Shown here in pieces: positions 46,026 to 55,639 of a stretch of DNA of 64,000 nucleotides. Position 1 is the stretch's first letter, and every line of letters begins with the position of its first letter. Made by a program: the position numbers and the translations under genes. The stretch lies in the NCBI GenBank assembly GCA_021325295.1, contig JAJPHM010000013.1:21955-85954 (forward strand). Reading direction: 5' to 3'. The DNA comes from Nitrososphaeraceae archaeon (GTDB taxonomy: Archaea > Thermoproteota > Nitrososphaeria > Nitrososphaerales > Nitrososphaeraceae). The notes below the pieces were generated by a model. The model had not been told where the DNA came from. It worked only from the letters and a program-made list of their open reading frames with translations, and made no database searches.

Positions 46026-46314
46026 TAACCAAAATGCAGCTCCTGCTATTTAACAGCCAGATTCCAAACTTGACAAGCAGACAAATTCATCCCAAACTCC
46101 TTCTTCCTGACAGAACTGGAAAAATCACATTGGTGAAAATTAGGGCAAAAAGCATTGGCTGTTGATTTTAGGTGATAGTTTGATTTTGAGTGGTGAATTA
46201 GATGGTTGCAATATCATTTATGCATTTGATTTTTCTATTCTATTGTTAAAGTGGTCTGCCTCGCTACTTCTCAACTATTCTGTTATTTTTCGGTTGATTG
46301 ACGATGACGTAATA

Positions 46315-46494
46315 ATGAACAACTACGCAAACGGCGAAAGTAAACCGCATAGAAGAATACCAAGCAACAGAAGTATTCAAATAGTTAAAACTGTATCAGC
46401 CGCAACAATAGCCGTCATGGCACTTGCCATTATAATGCTAGTGCCGATAACAAATCCATTATTAACTGCATTTGCCGATAACTCAAATCGTTAA
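46315..46494 (+). CDS. Signal-peptide-only ORF (truncated secreted protein)
   Basis: A 59-codon frame from ATG 46315: a charged N-terminus, the hydrophobic stretch TIAVMALAIIMLVPI and an exact cleavage-like AFAD, ending five residues later. It reads as a complete export leader with no mature protein. It ends 65 bases before an IS element, so it may be the stump of a gene damaged when that region was rearranged. Confidence 0.45.
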   Translation: MNNYANGESKPHRRIPSNRSIQIVKTVSAATIAVMALAIIMLVPITNPLLTAFADNSNR

Positions 46495-46559
46495 GTAATC
46501 TAGATCGCTATTAGCTGTGATGAAAACAGCAGCTATTATGGTTTCTGTATTTTACGTTA

Positions 46560-47482
46560 GGTAATACCCAAGCATTTGGAGCAGAAATCAAAGGATAATT
46601 TCTGGTTATCCATGCTTGCTGCATGCGTGAATTCAGTCCAGTAGAATTGGCATCAAGCAGTAAGAAAAGTAGGGCCTATTTTCGTCATGCCAGATGGAGT
46701 GGAAAAAGAATCTGTCCAAAATGCGGCTATCGAATGCTGTACTATCTGACAGGTGATAGATATGGCTGCAAGCGTTGTAGATACAATTTTGGAGAATTTA
46801 CAGGTACTTATCTAGGAACCCTGCGGGTACCATCTGATGTAGTCTCCCATCTTCTTCACTTGTTTGTACTAGGAGTACCTGCATACAGAATCAGGTGGTA
46901 TGTTCCAGTCAGCCTATCCACAATAGAAAGGGTATTTCGGATTTTCAGACAGGCTATATATGACCATCTTCTTTCAGAGCTGCAGGAAATCAAACTATCC
47001 GGCCAGATAGAGCTGGATGAAGCGTTATTTGGTGGTCGCAGAAAAGGCGGCAAACGCGGCTGGGGCGCTGAGGGAAAGAGCATGGTATTTGGTATCTATA
47101 GGAGAAATGGCAGGGTCATTACATTTCCTGTCTCTGGCAGGAGACATGAAACATTGGTTCCTTTGATTCAGCAACATACCGGAAAAGGTTCCTTGTACTA
47201 CTCAGATGATCATACTGCGTATGCCGCATTGAATCTGATCGGCCAGCATCAGGTGATTGCTCATGGTAAGGAAGAATACGTCAAAGATATTCATATCAAT
47301 GGTATAGAGGGCTTCTGGAGCTATGCCAAAGCATGGCTGTACCATTACAGGGGCGTGCCAAAGCAGTACTTCCATTTGTATTTGAAGGAAATAGAATTTC
47401 GGTTCAACTACAGGGATGAAAATTTGTATCCAATACTGACAAAAATGGCTGTCAGAACTGCTCCAGATCTTTAGGTATTACC
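46560..47482 (+). mobile_element. IS1595-type insertion sequence
   Basis: A 923-bp element. Left end GGTAATACCCAAG (46560-) and right end with reverse complement GGTAATACCTAAA (-47482) form imperfect terminal inverted repeats (9 identical, then 2 of 4). One transposase gene fills it, and its stop codon touches the right repeat. No matching 8-bp target duplication is visible in the flanks, so the element may be old or one side rearranged. A 10-base piece of the end sequence (TAATACCCAA) recurs at 47575. Confidence 0.75.
46623..47474 (+). CDS. IS1595 family transposase (ISXO2-like)
   Basis: A 283-residue transposase. Zinc ribbon C31-C34/C49-C52 (CPKC...CKRC), then the DDE-type catalytic domain with D132-E133 (IELDEALFGG), D195 (YYSDDHTAY) and E229 (HINGIEGFWSYAK). 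It is full length and uninterrupted, so it may still be active. ATG 46623 lies 63 bases inside the left terminal repeat. Confidence 0.9.
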   Translation: MREFSPVELASSSKKSRAYFRHARWSGKRICPKCGYRMLYYLTGDRYGCKRCRYNFGEFTGTYLGTLRVPSDVVSHLLHLFVLGVPAYRIRWYVPVSLSTIERVFRIFRQAIYDHLLSELQEIKLSGQIELDEALFGGRRKGGKRGWGAEGKSMVFGIYRRNGRVITFPVSGRRHETLVPLIQQHTGKGSLYYSDDHTAYAALNLIGQHQVIAHGKEEYVKDIHINGIEGFWSYAKAWLYHYRGVPKQYFHLYLKEIEFRFNYRDENLYPILTKMAVRTAPDL

Positions 47483-47638
47483 AAATATAAAAAGTAGGAG
47501 ATAGAGTTATGCTGAAGTTATCTTTGTCTGAGTAGCCGTAAGAAGTGTGTAGTATCATTCTGCAGCTCGAACCTTAATACCCAATTTTTGTATAATCACC
47601 TTGTGATACTATCTTGAATCTGGCTCAGCTCTGCAATG

Positions 47639-48025
47639 CTAGCCGCCATCTGTGCTTTTTACAAGGAAATTGTGAGCAGAGCCGACTCCGTGGGAATTAA
47701 AAACAACAGTCCATGCTACAAACACGTTGTTGCCATAGACAACTATCTGTAAATTCACAAAAAATGCGGCATTGAGGTTCCCTGATATTGGGATGGGGTT
47801 TTCAAAGCTCTTGCCAAAGTCGGCGCTTTTCTGTATCAATATGGTACGTGAATTATTGTCTGTGTTGTTCTCACAAACAACGGACACATAGTTGTCATGG
47901 CTTGCAATTAGCGAAAGATACGGGTTGGAGCCACTTTTTTCTGCATATGAACTGCCAGCTGTAATTACAACTGGCATAGCAAACAAAAAAGTCCCATTGT
48001 GGTAAAGACTGTGGCAACAGAGCAT
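47639..48025 (-). pseudogene. Fragment of a sialidase/BNR-repeat protein
   Basis: A 128-codon frame containing a BNR-like blade (ILIQKSADFGKSFENPIPIS) and ending VKSTDGG directly before a stop, where such proteins normally continue (KSTDGGKTF). Only about two blades remain of the expected six or seven. A possible signal segment (TFLFAMPVVITAGSSYA) lies near the start. It lies 157 bases from the IS right end and is probably a truncated surface protein. Confidence 0.5.
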
Positions 48026-48321
48026 AGAAACAAGTTCTGCCTCTATTTCTCAAGATACTGTATTATTAAATTGCATATCTGCCTCCCTAAGCGCTGTGTT
48101 AATAACTATCTCGGCTCGAGTGCTCCACTTTAGACAATGCTCAAGCTTTTGAATTGATAAAAGAGCTTCGACAGGGAGCGAGAGAATTAAGGTCTACGGC
48201 GAAGTGCTTTCAAAAATCTCTTCACTCACACATCATTAGTGTACCGCCTTCAATCGCTTAAAATAGAATTCTGAACATTTAACAAGGACTTTTAGGGAAT
48301 ATTTGCCTCATGTAGTGTAGA
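48026..48321. other. Intergenic, nothing recognised
   Basis: A divergent gap between the BNR fragment and the YVTN protein gene. AT-rich, no RNA or repeat seen. Confidence 0.35.
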
Positions 48322-49725
48322 GTGGATACCTTGCTCCATGCTCGTATCTTTGCCTGCGTTTTAATTTCAGCTTTGGTCTCTTCATACTTACTCACAAACG
48401 TATTTGCAAGCATTCCCACTTCTACTCAATCAGCCTTGCCTTCCTCTTTCCCATCTCACTACATTTTGAGCAAAGCCATCAAAATTGGCAACTCGCCCCG
48501 AGAGGTCGCAATCAATCCGGCTACAAACAGAGTTTATGTGACAAATGGAGACACGGTTTCTATGATAAACGCTACGGACAACACTATCATCCACAATACC
48601 TCAATTGAACCGAACTTGTGGGGCATCGCCGTCAACCCGGCTGCTAACAAAGTCTATGTTACAAGCCCATGGTCAAAGTCAGTCATTGTACTTGACGGTG
48701 CAAGTGACTATGTATTAGACCAGATTAAACTTGACACAGCACCGCTTGAAATAGCGGTCAACCCAAAGACAAACAAGGTGTACGCCACGACATGGAATTT
48801 TCCCAATGGTGGATTCTATGTGATAGATGGCTCAACAGACAGGGTGATAAGCAAAGTACTTGACCTGCATGGCAGCTCCTACGGTGTAGCAGTCAACCCC
48901 CAGACAAATAGAATCTACATAAACAATTACAACCCATTCAAAGGTGCGGCAAATACGGTCTCTGTAATTGACGGTAACTCTGACACGGTGATAGCCTCCA
49001 TAACAACAGGATATGGCAGAGGTGACATTTCTACATTCCCAGATTCACTGAGAATAATTCCTGTTGCTGTAAATATTAAAACCAATACTGTTTATGCAAC
49101 ATTTCAAAAAAGTTTCATTATCGAGACAGACAAATCTCCACAAATACTTGATATAATAAACGGCAGCACAAACAAGGTAATAGCAAATGTTTCAACAGTT
49201 GCTGTGGATTTGGCTCCTGACCCGGTGATGAACTATCTTTACATCGATAACTTTGCTGAAGCTTACACTGGAGCTTCTCCAATACCACTGCTTATGATGA
49301 ATGGAACTACCAACAAAATATCAGATCCGATAAGCAATCTTCCGGATGTTGCTGGCGGCGACTCAACTGTATTCAACCCATCAACCAGCAGAATCTACGT
49401 TGCTGCTGAATTTCTTGACGCCATTATAGTGATTCAGAGAACAACCAATATATCTGAATTGCAATCTCCTCTGCCGACAGAGCAGCAGCTAGAGTCCTGT
49501 AAAGAATTATCAATAAACCAGCAAAATTGCAATGACGTCAGCATTCTGATAGCGCAGCATAATCGAGCACCACCTCAACAGTCTCAGCAGCCTTCTTGGT
49601 ATCAGCTATTGTCCTTCCCAGAATACTTCTTTTTGACCATGGGCATTATAGCAGCAGTTATAGGAGCTGGCATGTTTGTAGTATTTTACAAGGCTGCCAA
49701 AGCAGGAAAAATGATAAAGAAATAG
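48322..49725 (+). CDS. Secreted YVTN beta-propeller protein, membrane anchored
   Basis: A 467-residue surface protein. The signal peptide (FACVLISALVSSYLLTNVFA; start GTG 48322) is followed by about seven YVTN repeats (each like VAINPATNRVYVTNGDTVSM), a Gln/Pro spacer and a C-terminal transmembrane helix (FFLTMGIIAAVIGAGMFVVF) with a basic cytoplasmic end. The propeller probably mediates protein or surface interactions. The next small membrane-protein gene starts 31 bases later. Confidence 0.8.
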   Translation: MDTLLHARIFACVLISALVSSYLLTNVFASIPTSTQSALPSSFPSHYILSKAIKIGNSPREVAINPATNRVYVTNGDTVSMINATDNTIIHNTSIEPNLWGIAVNPAANKVYVTSPWSKSVIVLDGASDYVLDQIKLDTAPLEIAVNPKTNKVYATTWNFPNGGFYVIDGSTDRVISKVLDLHGSSYGVAVNPQTNRIYINNYNPFKGAANTVSVIDGNSDTVIASITTGYGRGDISTFPDSLRIIPVAVNIKTNTVYATFQKSFIIETDKSPQILDIINGSTNKVIANVSTVAVDLAPDPVMNYLYIDNFAEAYTGASPIPLLMMNGTTNKISDPISNLPDVAGGDSTVFNPSTSRIYVAAEFLDAIIVIQRTTNISELQSPLPTEQQLESCKELSINQQNCNDVSILIAQHNRAPPQQSQQPSWYQLLSFPEYFFLTMGIIAAVIGAGMFVVFYKAAKAGKMIKK

Positions 49726-49756
49726 ATAATGAAAAGTTTGGTCTGGTAAAAGGATT

Positions 49757-50134
49757 TTGATTATTTATTTATGGTTTTTTGGCTTTCTTGTTTCCGGACT
49801 GGTACTGACAAGTTGGGGATTGATTAATAGGAGAAAAAGAATGCTTGCCCCAAAGCTTGTTCGCTTGGCAATTGTGATAGGAATAGTATTTTGCTATTTA
49901 TCTGCAATGGCCGCTTTGGCAAGCGCGGTAACCTATCCAGCAGGTGTCACTGACCTTGCTCATGCCAAGAAGTTATGTCCTACGCCGATATCACCATGTC
50001 CTCCTGTCCTGTCTTTGTTTATTGAAGACTTTCACGAATCCCGGATAATTGCCATTTATGCTGCTGTATTTGGCTTCATTGGTATTGGGGCATTTGTCTT
50101 GAACTGGAAATATCGCGCCCTTCATGCTCGGTAG
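49757..50134 (+). CDS. Small membrane protein
   Basis: A 125-residue protein with three transmembrane helices (near 4-21, 34-54 and 92-112). The extracytoplasmic loop has two Cys (LCPTPISPCPP) that could form a disulfide. Start TTG 49757. It follows the YVTN gene closely, so co-transcription is likely. No family recognised. Confidence 0.55.
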   Translation: MIIYLWFFGFLVSGLVLTSWGLINRRKRMLAPKLVRLAIVIGIVFCYLSAMAALASAVTYPAGVTDLAHAKKLCPTPISPCPPVLSLFIEDFHESRIIAIYAAVFGFIGIGAFVLNWKYRALHAR

Positions 50135-50166
50135 ATGCGTTGAATTCTATGTTTGTTTAAACCTCG

Positions 50167-50442
50167 CTACAAGCGGAACCATTTCTTTATGCCTTTTCTC
50201 CCCATAGACTCTGGAAATACTTCTTTAATTTTCTCTTTCACCTCATTGGGCATGTTCTTATCTTCCAATATTTTGTGCAAATCCGACCTGTTAATGGATA
50301 ACCCTGTCGGGCTTATTTTGTAGAACCAATCGATATCCATGGAGCTCTTTACGTTGACGGGTTTTCTACACTCTTTCATGCCACAGTAAACTAAATTATC
50401 TTTGCTAAATGAAATGTGATCGCTATCGCACTCATAAATCAT
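50167..50442 (-). CDS. Zinc-motif protein, short paralogue
   Basis: A 91-residue protein. The N-terminal 75 residues are clearly homologous to those of the 247-residue protein at 52621-53364 (MIYEC..DHISFSKD.L.YCGM..C, then DIDWFYKISPTGL, DLHKILEDKNMP). Residues C5, H9, C20 and C25 suggest a zinc knuckle. It lacks the second domain of the longer paralogue and ends in a basic tail (GRKGIKKWFRL). Confidence 0.6.
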   Translation of the reverse strand: MIYECDSDHISFSKDNLVYCGMKECRKPVNVKSSMDIDWFYKISPTGLSINRSDLHKILEDKNMPNEVKEKIKEVFPESMGRKGIKKWFRL

Positions 50443-50563
50443 GATGAAGCCCTGCCTCCAGCTAGGTAGGATTCCATCCGATAAATAAAAGAACTGCTAT
50501 ATTTGCAGTAATCCAAACTAGATTACGAACATAAAAAGAAAGAAGTATCTTTTTGCAGGTCTG

Positions 50564-51229
50564 GTGATTACAGGTTTTTTGATTGGATGGTACCTGATTA
50601 CAACTTTTGTAGCCAAATTGGAGCTCTATGTATCAACTGCCTGTACTGTAACAACATCTTCCAATCAGCAAAGTGCATTCGCGACGGCAAACAATAACAA
50701 TGGCACATCTGCCAATGGCTGCTATGACCCCAATGCATTTGTGGTAAATGACTCTAGCCTGACTGTTGTGCCCAAGCTAAAGGAAGCGATGCTCAAGGCC
50801 CCTTCAATGCCGCCTGATGTATTTGGAGACCACTCTTATGCTGTCATAATGAGTGGATATGAATTTGACATTATGAACCAAATGTTATTACTGGATACAA
50901 AGGAAGGTCACCAGATTTCAAAGCCAAGCCCATATACCAACAATCCTACACAGGTATTGTGGCAAAATCCAGAAGGTGATAGCTATAATGTATTCTATGG
51001 TGGTAGGTTGTATGAGCTATCAGTTTATGGAATTCCATTCACCTTTGATGTTTATGGAGAGTATTGGCTATACTTTACCCCATTTCTTGTTACCGGGATA
51101 ATCGGCGCTTTGGTAGTTTGGTTTGGCATAATGCAAAGAAGGCAAGAAAGTAGAGCATTTGTTGGTACAGTAATTGTCGGCGAGTCTGTTCTGCTCGCTG
51201 TTTCGCTACATTTCTTGGCGCTATTTTAG
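50564..51229 (+). CDS. Membrane protein with large outer loop
   Basis: About 221 residues: one N-terminal transmembrane helix, an Asn/Ser-rich extracytoplasmic domain with two Cys, and two C-terminal helices. Start GTG 50564 cuts into the first helix. In the same frame upstream, after a stop at 50519, lies KRKKYLFAGL with no ATG/GTG/TTG, so the natural start may be a rare ATT/ATA codon (50522-50533). No family recognised. Confidence 0.55.
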   Translation: MITGFLIGWYLITTFVAKLELYVSTACTVTTSSNQQSAFATANNNNGTSANGCYDPNAFVVNDSSLTVVPKLKEAMLKAPSMPPDVFGDHSYAVIMSGYEFDIMNQMLLLDTKEGHQISKPSPYTNNPTQVLWQNPEGDSYNVFYGGRLYELSVYGIPFTFDVYGEYWLYFTPFLVTGIIGALVVWFGIMQRRQESRAFVGTVIVGESVLLAVSLHFLALF

Positions 51230-51248
51230 ACCCTGATGACTGGCCTAG

Positions 51249-51401
51249 TCGAAGTATTCAAAAACGTTTTCTCCAGCTTGGTCTGCAATTTCTGCATCTG
51301 GAATTTCCCATAGCTTCAGAACCGATTCTGAACAGAGCTGCAAGAGGATACAAGGATTGTTAGGCAAGCTGCAGGAGCAGATTCTAGATAACAACCGATA
51401 G
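51249..51401 (+). pseudogene. Coding relic, family A (second copy)
   Basis: An open stretch without a start codon, ending TDSEQSCKRIQGLLGKLQEQ ILDNNR. It matches the 3' end of the 45098-45220 relic at about 70% of bases and at most residues, so it is a decayed member of the same family. Confidence 0.4.
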
Positions 51402-51484
51402 CTGAAATTCTTCACAATTTATGGTAGGTGTTCTAAATTAAGGTTTATTGCATAAGGTGTGCGATATTTAGCAGGCAATCATGA

Positions 51485-52576
51485 ATGAATATTGCTCTTG
51501 CATTTGTCTTGATAGTTTCAATAGCTGGTATCTTTGCGATAATTGCTCTATATGCTTTCTTTCATCCTGAGAATACCAACATACCGCTTCCTCCTCCAGG
51601 TACACAATCAATATCAATCTACGATGACATTACAGATGAGCTGCCGCATATGCAAATGGGCAAAGCAGTAATCCAAGTAAAGAAAGCATCTGACTTTCCA
51701 CAGCTTGGCATAGGTGCTATTTCTACGCCGGCACCACCACCGCCAAACTGCATTACGAGAGTTGACAGAGAAGGCAAAATTCCATCAGGCAATGCGAATT
51801 CATCAACACTATATTCCATACTGTTGCAAGCTGACAAAAATGCCAGAAAAGAAGTAAAGCAGAGACTTTCCCCAGACGAGTTTATCCCCGTGGCAAAGCA
51901 GCTTTGTATCTACAATACTGCCTACTATGCAAGTGGAGAAAACAGAGCATACGACAGTGACAATTGGGAAGGATTCACTGGAGATATTGCCACAAACGAT
52001 GGTTCCAAATACACATATTCTCTTAAGGTATTCTGGAATCTTCCGGGATTCAATCCATTCAAAGATATTAGTGCAAACTACCATGGATTGATGCCCAAGC
52101 ACGATAGACTCGAGGTCTATATTTTTGCAAGCAACCAAACCTTTTTTGACCAAAACCATCTGCTACTAGACCTTCAGAAGGTTGTGAATTTCAAACCAGT
52201 CGATGAAGAGCCTTTTGCAGTCTCTAAACAAGGCATAGTGATAGTTAATATTACAAAGTTCTATCTCATACTGCCAAACGCAACTGAATTTTACATTGAC
52301 CCTGATTTGAAAACACCTGACGGCAAGAGCATAACCGTATCAAATCTGTATGAAGGCAGCTGGTTTTCAAACTTCTCTGAAGGTATAATGTCAGTTCAGT
52401 ATGACTATGAACCCTTTCAGTTTCCAGCCATATGGTTTGTCGCTGATGCGAAAAAGGATGCACCCGCCATTGATGCTCATTTGGCAGAATTTAAGGAAAC
52501 AATTCAGACTGACATTGCAAAATGCTTGGAGTTTAAGCAAATGCATCCCGATAAGGCTCAAGGGCCTTGCCCATAA
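51485..52576 (+). CDS. Membrane-anchored extracytoplasmic protein
   Basis: A 363-residue protein with an N-terminal signal anchor (IALAFVLIVSIAGIFAIIAL), a Pro-rich linker (PAPPPPNC) and a large mixed alpha/beta outer domain with several Cys and a C-terminal CLEFKQMHPDKAQGPCP. No catalytic motif or family recognised. It converges with the zinc-motif protein gene at 52621. Confidence 0.6.
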   Translation: MNIALAFVLIVSIAGIFAIIALYAFFHPENTNIPLPPPGTQSISIYDDITDELPHMQMGKAVIQVKKASDFPQLGIGAISTPAPPPPNCITRVDREGKIPSGNANSSTLYSILLQADKNARKEVKQRLSPDEFIPVAKQLCIYNTAYYASGENRAYDSDNWEGFTGDIATNDGSKYTYSLKVFWNLPGFNPFKDISANYHGLMPKHDRLEVYIFASNQTFFDQNHLLLDLQKVVNFKPVDEEPFAVSKQGIVIVNITKFYLILPNATEFYIDPDLKTPDGKSITVSNLYEGSWFSNFSEGIMSVQYDYEPFQFPAIWFVADAKKDAPAIDAHLAEFKETIQTDIAKCLEFKQMHPDKAQGPCP

Positions 52577-52620
52577 TCAATCTTTTATTATTATGATAAA
52601 AAATAACGATATAACAATGA

Positions 52621-53364
52621 CTACTGGTCTTTACTTACAAGAAGCTTTATCATTCCACTGTTTCTCCATACTGTGACCCCTGCCTGAGGATGCAAATGAT
52701 GGCTTAGAACAGTGGTTACTGGGTTGTTATTTGTAAAGACTCCTTGAAATCTTGTCGGCCCATCGATATGCTGTTCAGAAGCAGAAGTCTCTTCTCTGGT
52801 GCCATCCTCAAACTCAAAGATAGGATCTATGAATCTGCCAGCTGATGGAACAGGTAAAAACAGACCATCCGGGATTATGATTGTTACATTATGGAACCTT
52901 ATCTTTGCCAGTTTGTGACATGCGTCAGGTGGGGGAGTATATTTTAAGATGAAAAATTCTTGGTCTTGTAATTTAGCCACTCCCTCTTTCTCCTCTCCTT
53001 CATTCATACCATCATATTCTCCATAAACTACGATTGGCATCCTAAAGTTTGGATTTGTTTTCATTGGAGAACGCATACTGGGTGTAGTCCTTATCAGGTG
53101 ATCTTCTAAGCTAAATTCATAATCTGACAGTTCTGCAAAAACAGCCTTTACCTTTCTTTTTGACTCTATTGGTATATTCTTGTCTTGTAGTATCTTGCGG
53201 AGATCCTTTCTTTCAATAGCCAATCCTGCAGGACTAATCTGATAAAACCATTCAATATCGGTTTGGCTGATAACCTTTGCTGCTCTACCGCAACCTCTCA
53301 TGCCGCAGTATATCAAATGGTCTTTGCTGAAAGATATGTGATTATTATTACATTCGTAAATCAT
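52621..53364 (-). CDS. Zinc-motif protein, long paralogue
   Basis: A 247-residue protein. The N-terminal domain (1-75; C5, H9, C20, C24) is shared with the 91-residue protein at 50167. The C-terminal domain (about 105-247) is beta-rich (FFILKYTPPPDACHKLAKIR, VTIIIPDGLFLPVPSAGRFI). No signal peptide, so probably cytoplasmic. No family recognised; duplication within 2.5 kb followed by domain loss or gain is evident. Confidence 0.6.
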   Translation of the reverse strand: MIYECNNNHISFSKDHLIYCGMRGCGRAAKVISQTDIEWFYQISPAGLAIERKDLRKILQDKNIPIESKRKVKAVFAELSDYEFSLEDHLIRTTPSMRSPMKTNPNFRMPIVVYGEYDGMNEGEEKEGVAKLQDQEFFILKYTPPPDACHKLAKIRFHNVTIIIPDGLFLPVPSAGRFIDPIFEFEDGTREETSASEQHIDGPTRFQGVFTNNNPVTTVLSHHLHPQAGVTVWRNSGMIKLLVSKDQ

Positions 53365-53404
53365 CGCAGGCTATCAAAGTCACTTATGTTGCTATTCATT
53401 ATTA

Positions 53405-53608
53405 TTATTTGTCTTGTTGGTTTTTCATTCTAGCCAGTATGCTAACTGTGACGACTGCTAGGGTACAGGCCATCACCACTCCATCAAGTGAACTGCCAAA
53501 TTCTGGCAGAGATGCTGTATCGGCAATCTTGATCGTATCATAGAATGTCTTGCAGCCATCATCCCTTTTTTTGAAGGGGAGAGTATCGTTACCCGTGCCT
53601 GTGACCAT
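53405..53608 (-). pseudogene. PEFG-CTERM tail fragment
   Basis: A 67-codon frame whose last 34 residues form a full PEFG-CTERM signal: LPEFGSSLDGVVMACTLAVV followed by a short helix end and MKNQQDK. There is no signal peptide and only about 30 residues of mature protein precede the tail. Probably the 3' stump of a surface-protein gene. Confidence 0.45.
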
Positions 53609-53968
53609 GTCAGAGCCGCTATTTGATTCTTATAATATGTAGAGGTTGTTGCCTGATACAACTGTCTTTAATGAAGTTGTATTGCCATGTGGATTATCCA
53701 TGGTCATCAGCAGGATGATAAAGTTCTAATGGTATTGTAATTATTGCAAAACAAAGACTAGTCAGAAAGCCCACATGCAGAAAAGCAGCCTTCTTAATAG
53801 CCACCGCTATTTGTCTTGATTTATTGTCACTAATAACCATAATCTATCCCGTGCATGCAATTGCATTTGCCTGCAATTATACGAGCCAAATGCTTCCATA
53901 TCCTAGCAAAGGTTGTGATGATAATAAAGTGCAGAATATCAAATTTGGCAGCTTGTGAGGTAAGATAA
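53609..53968. other. Intergenic, nothing recognised
   Basis: AT-rich, with only shadow-type open frames. It may hold remains of the 5' part of the PEFG fragment gene and the promoter of the next gene. Confidence 0.35.
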
Positions 53969-55558
53969 TTGAAAGTTACCATATTGATTGTGATAATTGC
54001 AATTCCCTTTGCCATTTGCATTGTATCAAGCTCTGCCAATTCTGCATTTGCTGATGGAATGCCAAATCCTGCAATAATTACCGTTAATGGTACTAACTAT
54101 GAAATTGAGTTCAATACAGTCAATGCGGCTATCAATACAATATCACCAAATTTTCATTCGTACATTCGCAATTCTCTTGATATGAACATAACGGCTGACA
54201 AACTACATTATGGCAACATAACTATGACATTAACAAAAGATGCAATAGCCAACATTTTCTGTATTCCCCGATCTGATGTGGATCGTTTTCTGAATGGTAC
54301 CAGTGATTATGACTTTGGCGCAGTGGTTGATAACTACTTTGAAAGTATTACAAAATCAAGTGCAGGTAATTTGGCATCCCTGACGTTTATAATTCCGCCA
54401 GGCTCTACAAATGCATCCTTGGCTAATCAATTCGTAGGAATGGCTGTTGATCCTCTGGTGCAGTTTAAGGGAATTCCAGATGCGGGAATTTACAGGCCGG
54501 GTCAGCAGGTAATGCTGAATGGTACATTAGTAGATGGATGCGGCCGAAACCTAAATGAAGGTAATGTGGAGCTTACTGCCGATAGCTTCAATGTAACGGC
54601 AGCAACAGAAAAGCAAGTTCCGGTCAACAAAAATGATTCTAAATTTAGCATAGCCTTTACAATTCCAAAGGATATCAAATCTGGATCTTACAATGCAACA
54701 CTTTACGGTACAAGTGGCGATTTGACCGGAAGCGCTACCATCTATTTTATTGTAGAAAAAGCTGGAGAATCCAATATTCCTTTTTCGTTAAAGACAGATG
54801 TAGGCACCTATGAGATACCATACCATTCAAAGCAAGGCGAGATAATTGATGTCAGCCCATATTTTGCTGGCAATTCTCTATCAGTACAATACTATGCCAC
54901 CCAGAATGGAACTATGGAGATACTATTTCCCAGAGAATTGATGGATTTTGTAATAGGAAACATAGGCAAGGTGACTGTCCAAGATAATGATGTAACTTAT
55001 CCTTCCTATCCAGAAAGTGCTGATCCTCTATACAGGATATTTGATGTACCTATCGTTGCAGGAAGACATTTCATTGATTTTGAAGCGTCAAAGTACGAAA
55101 GTTATGCTCCACTGGATAGATTCGGAACACAGGCTATCAAGCTAGGTGACAGATACTATGCGATTCCATACAGCATTACAGATGGTATAATCCAGGAATT
55201 TGATGCAGATCCTTATGAAAAGTATCTTACAGTAGAAGTTATACGCTCAGCAAACGGAGGCCACTTACATCTGGAGCTGCCAAGAAATGTAATAGACTCG
55301 GTTCGAAATGGCAAAGATTCACATTTTGTCGTTACTGACTCTATCAACACCTTTGGTTACGGACGACCAATAGCATATACTGAATCCCAGAACAACAGCT
55401 CAAATTCACGGATACTTGATATAGACTTTCCAGCAGCTGACAGAAACTTTATTGAAATTAGAGGCAGTCAAATGATTCCTGAATTTCCATTTGCAATTCT
55501 CATTTTCATAGTCAGTATTATATCGCTGATTGCTTTTTACAAAATACAAGCTTGCTGA
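53969..55558 (+). CDS. Large secreted PEF-CTERM-type surface protein
   Basis: A 529-residue protein. Signal peptide (ILIVIIAIPFAICIVSSSAN, cleavage AFAD; start TTG 53969), two or more Ig-like/beta domains (e.g. FKGIPDAGIYRPGQQVMLNG; SGSYNATLYGTSGDLTGSAT) and the C-terminal IPEFPFAILIFIVSIISLIA tail. The domain pattern resembles thaumarchaeal surface proteins processed by archaeosortase. Likely an envelope component. Confidence 0.75.
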   Translation: MKVTILIVIIAIPFAICIVSSSANSAFADGMPNPAIITVNGTNYEIEFNTVNAAINTISPNFHSYIRNSLDMNITADKLHYGNITMTLTKDAIANIFCIPRSDVDRFLNGTSDYDFGAVVDNYFESITKSSAGNLASLTFIIPPGSTNASLANQFVGMAVDPLVQFKGIPDAGIYRPGQQVMLNGTLVDGCGRNLNEGNVELTADSFNVTAATEKQVPVNKNDSKFSIAFTIPKDIKSGSYNATLYGTSGDLTGSATIYFIVEKAGESNIPFSLKTDVGTYEIPYHSKQGEIIDVSPYFAGNSLSVQYYATQNGTMEILFPRELMDFVIGNIGKVTVQDNDVTYPSYPESADPLYRIFDVPIVAGRHFIDFEASKYESYAPLDRFGTQAIKLGDRYYAIPYSITDGIIQEFDADPYEKYLTVEVIRSANGGHLHLELPRNVIDSVRNGKDSHFVVTDSINTFGYGRPIAYTESQNNSSNSRILDIDFPAADRNFIEIRGSQMIPEFPFAILIFIVSIISLIAFYKIQAC

Positions 55559-55639
55559 TAGAGGGGGAAGAGTTGTTGAGCGCTTTAAAAAGGTGGTCAG
55601 CTCGTCATGAAATTATTAGCTTATGAATGGTAGGAGCCA

